19,092 nt of DNA. Origin: Thalassospira sp. UBA1131. GTDB lineage: Bacteria; Pseudomonadota; Alphaproteobacteria; Rhodospirillales; Thalassospiraceae. Where the stretch lies: positions 1-19,092 of the forward strand of contig NZ_DCAO01000080.1 in the NCBI RefSeq assembly GCF_002311515.1, read 5' to 3'. Below the pieces are notes generated by a model. It saw only the letters and a program-made list of their open reading frames with translations. It did not search any database and was not told where the DNA came from. How positions within the stretch are numbered: the stretch's first letter is position 1; the number at the start of each line of letters is the position of its first letter. The translations under genes were made by a program, and so were the position numbers. Below are positions 13,358 through 19,092 of the stretch, piece by piece.

Positions 13358-15124
13358 ATGGCAAGAAAAGAAAAGAAACGCGACGTCGTCATCGTCGGCC
13401 TGGGCTGGACCGGATCGATCCTTGGCATGGAACTTTGCAATGAAGGACTGGATGTTCTTGCGCTCGAACGCGGTGGAGACCGCGACACCGTGCCAGACTT
13501 TCAGTATCCTGCAATTGCAGACGAACTGAAATACGGTGTGCGCTATGGCTTTATGCAAAAGCCGCGTAATTCGACGGTGACCGTGCGCCGTTCGGAATCA
13601 GAAACCGCCCTTCCTTATCGTCATCTTGGCTCATTCCTCCCGGGCGATGGTGTCGGCGGTGCCGGCATGCACTGGAATGGTCATACATTCCGCCCGATGG
13701 CCGAAGAATTCCAACTGAAATCCTATGTCGAACAAAACTTCGGCAAGGACCTTATTTCTGATGAAATGGCGATCCAGGACTGGGGGATCAGCTATCAGGA
13801 ACTGGAACCCTATTTCGACCGCTTTGAAAAGGTCGCCGGCATTGCGGGTCAGGCGGGCAACCTCAAGGGGGAAATCCGCGAAGGAGGTAACCCGTTCGAG
13901 GCACCGCGTTCCAACGACTATCCAATGCCTCCTCTGCCGCAGACGGTTGATTCCAACAAATTCGCCGACGCAGCACGCAAGATGGGTTACCATCCCTATC
14001 CGCGTCCGTCCGGTGTGGCCTCAAAGGCCTATACCAACCCTTATGGCATGCAGCTTGGCCCATGTAACTTCTGCGGTTTCTGCGAACGGTTTGGCTGCTA
14101 CCAATATTCTAAATCTTCGCCACAGACTTGCATCCTTGATGCGCTTAAGCGCAAGGAAAATTTCGAATATCGCACCAATGCCGAAGTTCTGAAAATCGAA
14201 CTGGCAGCGGACGGGAAAACCGCCAAGGGCGTCACCTATATGGATGCCAATGGCGAAGAAGTCTATCAGCCGGCAGACATGGTGATATTGGCTGCCTATC
14301 AGTTGCATAACGTGCATTTGATGCTGCTTTCGGGGATCGGTCAGGCCTATAACCCGGCAACGGGCGACGGCGTGATCGGCAAGAACTATGCCTATCAGAC
14401 CAATGGCGGCACGGCACTGTTCTTTAAGGATATCGACTTCAACCCGTTTGTCGGCAACGGTTCAAACGGCCATGTGATCGATGATTTTGCGATCAACCGC
14501 ATTGATTTCGGGGCTGAAGGCTTTATCGGTGGCAGCTATATCAGCTCTGGCACCTTTAACGGTCAGCCGATCCGCTCAATGCGTCTGCCTGGTGGCACGC
14601 CGAAATGGGGTGCGGGCTGGAAAAGCGCGATCAAGGAATGGTACGGCCATTCGATGGCAATCGGATCGCATGGATCGAACATGTCCTATCACACCAACCA
14701 TCTTGACCTAGATCCGACCTACAAGGACAAGTATGGCCGTCCGTTAATGCGCATGACCTTTAACTGGAAATCCAACGATATCCGGATGACCCAGTTCATG
14801 AAGTCAAAGATCGAGCCGCTGGCCGAAAGCATGAACCCCGACATCATGCAGTCTTCGTTCAAGAAAGAAGGCGCTATGTATGATGTACGCCCCTATCAGA
14901 CCACCCACAATGTGGGCGGCGCGATTATGGGGTCTGATCCGAAAAGCTCCGCACTTAATAAGTTCCTGCAGACTTGGGATGTCCACAATGTGTTTGTGAT
15001 GGGTGCCAACGCCTTCCCGCAAAACATTCAGTACAACCCGACCGGAACGGTTGGCGCGCTGGCCTATTGGGCGGTTGAGGCAATCCGCAAGGATTACCTG
15101 CCCAATCCAAGGCCCTTGGTATAA
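13358..15124 (+). CDS. GMC flavoprotein subunit, gluconate 2-dehydrogenase type
   Basis: 588 residues; AGAGG at 13347-13351 precedes the ATG by six bases. FAD-binding motif GLGWTG at 14-19 (VVIVGLGWTGS), glycine-rich GDGVGGAGMHWNGH at about 97-110, and the GMC C-terminal domain with the predicted catalytic pair H517 (TTHNVGGAIMG) and N560 (YNPTGTVGALAYW). Between residues 236 and 247 lies a cysteine cluster, C-x2-C-x2-C-x4-C (GPCNFCGFCERFGC), comparable with the cysteines that hold a [3Fe-4S] cluster in FAD-dependent glucose and fructose dehydrogenases. It has no signal peptide and presumably rides out with the Tat-tagged small subunit. It oxidises a sugar or sugar acid in the periplasm and hands electrons to the triheme cytochrome c encoded 15 bases downstream. 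Confidence 0.92.
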   Translation: MARKEKKRDVVIVGLGWTGSILGMELCNEGLDVLALERGGDRDTVPDFQYPAIADELKYGVRYGFMQKPRNSTVTVRRSESETALPYRHLGSFLPGDGVGGAGMHWNGHTFRPMAEEFQLKSYVEQNFGKDLISDEMAIQDWGISYQELEPYFDRFEKVAGIAGQAGNLKGEIREGGNPFEAPRSNDYPMPPLPQTVDSNKFADAARKMGYHPYPRPSGVASKAYTNPYGMQLGPCNFCGFCERFGCYQYSKSSPQTCILDALKRKENFEYRTNAEVLKIELAADGKTAKGVTYMDANGEEVYQPADMVILAAYQLHNVHLMLLSGIGQAYNPATGDGVIGKNYAYQTNGGTALFFKDIDFNPFVGNGSNGHVIDDFAINRIDFGAEGFIGGSYISSGTFNGQPIRSMRLPGGTPKWGAGWKSAIKEWYGHSMAIGSHGSNMSYHTNHLDLDPTYKDKYGRPLMRMTFNWKSNDIRMTQFMKSKIEPLAESMNPDIMQSSFKKEGAMYDVRPYQTTHNVGGAIMGSDPKSSALNKFLQTWDVHNVFVMGANAFPQNIQYNPTGTVGALAYWAVEAIRKDYLPNPRPLV

Positions 15125-15139
15125 AGCGGGGACAAATCC

Positions 15140-16468
15140 ATGAAAAAGTTTGTAAAATTCCTTGCGGCTCTTGCCGTGGTTGGTCTTGTCGTGATTGGAC
15201 TGATCATATTCCTGCCGGTGTCACGCACCGCACCACAAACCAATGTGGCTGGTGATTACACCACCACGAATGGGCATGGTGAATATGCTATGCGCATGGG
15301 TGATTGCATGGCATGTCACACGGCTGACGGCGGCAAACCCTTCGCCGGTGGCCGACCGATAGAAAGTCCGTTTGGCACGATCTGGTCTACAAACATCACC
15401 CCGGACCCTGAACACGGCATTGGCAATTATAGTCTCGATGACTTCCGGGCCAGTCTTTATGACGGCATCGAACCGGATGGCACCCGTCTGTATCCGGCCA
15501 TGCCTTATGAAAACTATCGCAAGCTAAGCGAAGAAGACATTCGTGCGATGTATGACTATTTCATGCACGACGTCGAACCCGTCAACGAAGCGCCCCCCAA
15601 AACCGACCTTGGATTCCCGTTCAATCAGCGCTGGGGTATTCGCGTTTGGAACTGGCTGGCGCTTAGCGATGCAGGTCACGAAGATCTGTATGATGATACT
15701 GTACTTAATCGCGGAGCTTATCTGGTCGATTCTTTGGGTCACTGCGCTGCCTGTCACAGCCCACGCAGCACGATTTTTGCCCAAGCTGGTAAAAATGCCG
15801 AAGACGACCGCTATCTTGCTGGTGGTGTCATTGCTGGCTGGCCGGCACCGAGCCTGCATGGCCCGCAATCCGCCCCCGCAAAATGGAGCCATGACGATCT
15901 TGCGGCCTATCTATGGACCGGTCGTAACAGCCATTCGGCCGTTGCGGGCGAGATGACCCAGGTTGTTGGTGACTCCCTTCAATACGCAACTGATGAAGAT
16001 ATGAATGCGATTGTTACGTATCTGCGACATATCAATGGCCGTGGCGAAGACAAAACCACATTGGATGCATCCTCATCAAACGAACCGACCGAAACAGAAA
16101 AACTTCTGGCGTCGGCCGATCCTTCGATGCCACTTGGCGCGCGTCTGTATCTTGATAACTGTAATGCCTGCCACTTCGTAAATGGAAAGGGTGCACCAGA
16201 AGTCTTCCCGTCCCTTGACGGCAATGCGCTGGTTGTCGCCGATACAGCGGGTGGTTTACTTGATGTCATGCTGCATGGCGCCCGCATGCCTTCGACCGAA
16301 AAACGTCCTGCCCGTCTGGCAATGCCGGGCTTTGGCGACCGTCTGTCGGATGAAGAGGCGGCTGAACTGGCAACCTTCGTTCGTCAAGGCTGGTCAAATG
16401 ATGCCAATGCTGTCTCCGCCGAAGACGTTGCAGCAGCGCGCAGCAAAAGTTCCGGTACGCATCACTAA
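15140..16468 (+). CDS. Membrane-anchored triheme cytochrome c subunit of the dehydrogenase
   Basis: 442 residues with GCGGGGA just before the ATG. An N-terminal hydrophobic segment (about 6-26, FLAALAVVGLVVIGLIIFLPV) acts as signal or anchor. Three heme c sites follow: CMACH (56-60), CAACH (202-206) and CNACH (341-345), each with its own cytochrome c domain, and methionines in each that could be sixth ligands (for example YPAMPY, VAGEMTQVVG, ARLAMPGFG). This is the standard electron-transfer subunit of gluconate 2-dehydrogenase, alcohol dehydrogenase and related membrane-bound dehydrogenases, passing electrons to ubiquinone. Last gene of the operon; 22 bases after its stop begins a terminator shared with the opposite operon. 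Confidence 0.93.
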   Translation: MKKFVKFLAALAVVGLVVIGLIIFLPVSRTAPQTNVAGDYTTTNGHGEYAMRMGDCMACHTADGGKPFAGGRPIESPFGTIWSTNITPDPEHGIGNYSLDDFRASLYDGIEPDGTRLYPAMPYENYRKLSEEDIRAMYDYFMHDVEPVNEAPPKTDLGFPFNQRWGIRVWNWLALSDAGHEDLYDDTVLNRGAYLVDSLGHCAACHSPRSTIFAQAGKNAEDDRYLAGGVIAGWPAPSLHGPQSAPAKWSHDDLAAYLWTGRNSHSAVAGEMTQVVGDSLQYATDEDMNAIVTYLRHINGRGEDKTTLDASSSNEPTETEKLLASADPSMPLGARLYLDNCNACHFVNGKGAPEVFPSLDGNALVVADTAGGLLDVMLHGARMPSTEKRPARLAMPGFGDRLSDEEAAELATFVRQGWSNDANAVSAEDVAAARSKSSGTHH

Positions 16469-16490
16469 GCCATCCTTGCATAAGACCTAA

Positions 16491-16518
16491 AAAAAGGGAC
16501 CCAACCGGGTCCCTTTTT
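16491..16518. terminator. Bidirectional terminator between dehydrogenase and Entner-Doudoroff operons
   Basis: AAAAAGGGACCC (16491-16502), loop AACC, GGGTCCCTTTTT (16507-16518). Twelve perfect pairs with A's on one side and T's on the other, so it can end transcription from both the cytochrome gene (stop 16468) and the eda gene (minus-strand stop 16553). Confidence 0.95.
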
Positions 16519-16552
16519 CGCATTTCGGCTTTGGCTACTGAGCCCAAAAATC

Positions 16553-17194
16553 TCAGCCGCGCAGCGCCTTGACCTTGTCTGTTGCTTCCTGCGCAAGTTT
16601 GGTGATCTTGCCCCAGTCGCCTGCCTTGACCGCATCCTTGGGCGCAATCCAAGAACCACCGACGGTGATGATGTTTGGCAGCGCCAGATAATCAGCAAGG
16701 TTGGCAAGCGACACACCACCGGTCGGACAAAATGATACCTGCGGGATCGGGCCGGAAATGGCTTTGAGCATCGAAACACCGCCCTGCTGTTCTGCCGGGA
16801 AGAATTTCAGCGTGTCATAACCATGATCAATCAGGTTCATGATTTCCGACGGCGTCCCGGCACCCGGAAGCAACGGGCATCCTGTATCTTTGGCCGCTTT
16901 CAGCAAACCTTCGGTATGGCCGGGCGACACGGCGAAGGCACAGCCGATCTCGGCCATGCGTTCCATCTGTTTGGCATTGATCACAGTGCCGGCACCGGTA
17001 ATCGCATCGGGCACCTCGGCGATGATGCGCTTGATGCTTTCCTCGGCTGCGGACGAGCGCAGGGTGATTTCAAGTACCGGCAGACCGCCAGCGACAAGCG
17101 CCTTGGCCAGCGGCACGGCATCGTTGGCGTCTTCGATCACCAGAACCGGAACGACCGGTGCCTTGGACAGAATTTCACGCGATGAAAGGCTCAT
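16553..17194 (-). CDS. eda: 2-keto-3-deoxy-6-phosphogluconate (KDPG) aldolase
   Basis: 213 residues, the usual length; GGAGGA at 17201-17206 precedes the ATG at 17194. It splits KDPG into pyruvate and glyceraldehyde 3-phosphate, the last step of the Entner-Doudoroff pathway, in the cytoplasm. Family landmarks are VVPVLVIEDANDAVPLAKALVAGGLPVLEITLRS, with the catalytic glutamate E42; GAGTV; FAVSPG; PLLPGAGTPSE; and the Schiff-base lysine K130 in DTLKFFPAE; then FCPTGGVS near 157. All key residues are present. Last gene of the edd-glk-eda operon, 21 bases after glk, and terminated at 16491-16518. Confidence 0.96.
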   Translation of the reverse strand: MSLSSREILSKAPVVPVLVIEDANDAVPLAKALVAGGLPVLEITLRSSAAEESIKRIIAEVPDAITGAGTVINAKQMERMAEIGCAFAVSPGHTEGLLKAAKDTGCPLLPGAGTPSEIMNLIDHGYDTLKFFPAEQQGGVSMLKAISGPIPQVSFCPTGGVSLANLADYLALPNIITVGGSWIAPKDAVKAGDWGKITKLAQEATDKVKALRG

Positions 17195-17215
17195 TAACTT
17201 TCCTCCAGGTTTCGA

Positions 17216-18154
17216 TTACGCCGTTAAAATCTTGGCGCAACCGATCAGGGCCGGGTATTTCGCCGTCATCAGGCGCACCGGCACATCATTCATCAAATCA
17301 CGGAACCGCCCTTTGGCGATCATGCGCTCCTTGAGCGCGCTTTTCTTCATAAATTCGGTAATGCGCGGACCGATGCCGCCACCAATAAACACCCCGTCAA
17401 AGGCCCCGAGGGTCAAAACCAGATCCCCGGCAACACCGCCAAGGAACATGCAAAACCGTTCCAGCACCTTAAGACACAGGGCATCCCCGTTCTTAAGGGC
17501 ACCATCGACAATCTCGGCCGCTGTTTTGGGTTCGACATCAAGCCCCTCAATCGCGGCAAGCGCCCGATAAAGGTTCTCAAGCCCCATGCCCGACAACACA
17601 CGTTCGGCAGATACACGATCAAGTTCACGGCCGAGGAATTTGACGATCTCGTAATCCAGATCGTCAATCGCGGGCAGCGACACATGCCCGCCTTCACCCT
17701 GTATGGGCAACCATTTGCCTTCGTGCGGCAGCAGCCCCGAGACGCCAAGCCCGGTCCCTGCCCCGACCACAGCAAGCGGAAGCCCCGGACGGCCCGGACC
17801 ATCAAACAGCGTGATCAGGTCTTCGTCGCCCAGATAGGGCACGGACATGGCAAGACCGGTAAAGTCATTGACCACAACAAGCCGATCCAGATTGAATTCG
17901 GCCTTGAGTGCTTCTTTCGAGAACACCCACGGATTGTTGGTGAACTTGACTATATCGGCCATGGCGGGGCATGCCACCGCCACAGCAAATTCACGCAAAT
18001 CCGTGCAATCGGTTTTCGCCATGAAGTCCCGCATGGCATCGCCGATGGTGGCATAGTCACGCACCGGCAATGTCATGGGTGTGTGGGGATCGCCAGCTTC
18101 ATCCAGCCAGGCAAAGCGGGCATTGGTCCCGCCAATATCACCAACCAGCTGCAT
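17216..18154 (-). CDS. glk: Glucokinase (GlkA family)
   Basis: 312 residues, typical for proteobacterial ATP-dependent glucokinase. Sequence marks: LVGDIGGTNARFAW (3-16), the phosphate-1 loop; VVNDFTGLAMSVPYLG (around residues 94-109), with the catalytic aspartate in N-D-F; VVGAGTGLGVSGLLP; the sugar-binding EGGHVSLPA; and GVFIGGGIGPRI near the adenosine site. It makes glucose 6-phosphate for the oxidative entry to the Entner-Doudoroff route. Its start codon overlaps the edd stop by one base (TAATG, 18152-18156), so translation is coupled. Confidence 0.96.
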   Translation of the reverse strand: MQLVGDIGGTNARFAWLDEAGDPHTPMTLPVRDYATIGDAMRDFMAKTDCTDLREFAVAVACPAMADIVKFTNNPWVFSKEALKAEFNLDRLVVVNDFTGLAMSVPYLGDEDLITLFDGPGRPGLPLAVVGAGTGLGVSGLLPHEGKWLPIQGEGGHVSLPAIDDLDYEIVKFLGRELDRVSAERVLSGMGLENLYRALAAIEGLDVEPKTAAEIVDGALKNGDALCLKVLERFCMFLGGVAGDLVLTLGAFDGVFIGGGIGPRITEFMKKSALKERMIAKGRFRDLMNDVPVRLMTAKYPALIGCAKILTA

Positions 18155-19092
18155 TACGCGACTTCAGCCTCCCCCGGGAAGGCCGCAGAGGCACCAAGTT
18201 CAGCCAGACCAACATGTTCGCGGAAGACACCAAACATCTCGCGGCCAAAGCCATCCTGATGTTCGGCCTTATGATCAAAGGTCGCAAAGTCACGCTTGGC
18301 CAATTCGGCATCGGTGACATTGAGCAACAATTCGCCGGTTTCGGCATCAAGACGGATGATATCGCCATCCTGAACCTTGGCGATCGGACCGTTCATCATG
18401 CCTTCCGGCGTCACGTGAATGGCGGCCGGGACCTTGCCCGATGCACCCGACATACGACCATCGGTCACTAGGGCAACCTTGTAGCCAAGATCCTGCAGAA
18501 CACCCAATGGCGGGGTCAGTTTGTGCAGTTCCGGCATGCCGTTGGCTTTGGGGCCCTGGAAGCGGACAACACAGACGACGTCACGATGCAGCTTGCCTTC
18601 CTTGAAGGCATCCATCATTTCTTCCTGCGACGTAAACACCGCCGCCGGCGCTTCGATCACACGGTTTTCCGGCTTAACAGCTGAAACCTTGATCACGGAA
18701 CGGCCAAGGTTGCCCGAAAGCATACGAAGGCCACCATCGGCACTGAACGCCTTTTCGGTCGGACGCAGGATTTCTTCGTCATGGCTGGTTTCCGGCGCAT
18801 CCCGCCAGGAAAGCTTGCCATTATCCAGATACGGCTCGGTGCCATAGGCCGCCATGCCACCGTTATGAATCGTTTCAAGATCCGGGTGCAAAATACCGTT
18901 CTTAAGCAGATCGGAAATCACAAAGCCCATACCGCCAGCCGCATGGAAGTGGTTCACATCGGCCTGCCCGTTCGGATAAACACGGCAAAGCAACGGCACA
19001 ATGCGCGAAAGTTCATCGAAATCATCCCAGCGAAGCTCGATCCCGGCCGCACGTGCCATGGCTGGCAGATGCAGGGTATGGTTGGTCGACCC
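18154..19092 (-). CDS. edd: 6-phosphogluconate dehydratase, C-terminal half (5' end outside window)
   Basis: The frame stays open to the right edge (codons before the internal ATG at 19059 read GSTNHTLHLPA), so this is the C-terminal 312 residues of a protein usually about 600 long. GSTNHTLHLPAMARAAGI is the diagnostic Edd/IlvD-family motif; CRVYPNGQADVNHFHAAGG holds a conserved cysteine likely to bind the [4Fe-4S] cluster; GNLGRSVIKVSAV, VVRFQGPKANGMPELHKLTP and ALVTDGRMSGASGKVPAAIHVTPE are family blocks. It dehydrates 6-phosphogluconate to KDPG. It comes before glk and eda in one operon. The promoter and any HexR- or GntR-like site would lie beyond the window. Confidence 0.95.
   Translation of the reverse strand, partial: GSTNHTLHLPAMARAAGIELRWDDFDELSRIVPLLCRVYPNGQADVNHFHAAGGMGFVISDLLKNGILHPDLETIHNGGMAAYGTEPYLDNGKLSWRDAPETSHDEEILRPTEKAFSADGGLRMLSGNLGRSVIKVSAVKPENRVIEAPAAVFTSQEEMMDAFKEGKLHRDVVCVVRFQGPKANGMPELHKLTPPLGVLQDLGYKVALVTDGRMSGASGKVPAAIHVTPEGMMNGPIAKVQDGDIIRLDAETGELLLNVTDAELAKRDFATFDHKAEHQDGFGREMFGVFREHVGLAELGASAAFPGEAEVA

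Overview
The window looks like chromosomal DNA from an alphaproteobacterium of the Rhodospirillales, most like a Thalassospira-type marine heterotroph. This is inferred from moderate GC, the mix of protein families (DUF1127 proteins, a gluconate-dehydrogenase-like GMC/cytochrome complex, an edd-glk-eda cluster, a Zur-type operator), and general protein resemblance; no 16S or other marker gene is present. No phage, transposon, CRISPR array, tRNA or rRNA was seen.

Layout. 1-2120: the 3' end of a GMC oxidoreductase translationally coupled to a multi-spanning MFS-type transporter. 2325-4206: two convergent genes for paralogous periplasmic solute-binding proteins with no permease nearby. 4385-7222: a Zur-box-like palindrome followed by znuA, a DUF1007 gene and a NicO-family metal permease in overlapping series. 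7223-8711: a LysR regulator divergent from a small DUF1127 gene, whose 3' region folds into several hairpins and ends in a strong terminator. 8790-10838: an ECF sigma factor and its RskA-type anti-sigma factor, overlapping by 4 nt, with a small secreted DUF7282-like protein downstream; the sigma gene and the small gene share an upstream sequence pattern. 10896-12228: a second LysR/DUF1127 divergent pair, paralogous to the first. 12229-12656: AT-rich intergenic DNA with several inverted repeats. 12657-16468: a three-subunit membrane-bound dehydrogenase (Tat-exported small subunit, GMC flavoprotein, triheme cytochrome c) of the gluconate 2-dehydrogenase type. 16491-16518: a shared bidirectional terminator. 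16553-19092: the Entner-Doudoroff genes eda, glk and edd on the minus strand; edd runs off the right edge.

How they may work together. Periplasmic sugar-acid oxidation feeding electrons to the respiratory chain (12657-16468) faces the cytoplasmic Entner-Doudoroff route (edd-glk-eda), a coherent glucose/gluconate catabolic locus. The metal block is probably zinc-repressed and pairs a zinc-binding protein with a NicO permease, without znuB or znuC in view. The two LysR/DUF1127 pairs appear to be a duplicated regulatory cassette with a related operator. The best leads for something not yet described are the structured RNA after the first DUF1127 gene, the duplicated LysR/DUF1127 cassette, and the znuA-DUF1007-NicO operon. 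I found no clear new defence or mobile system.
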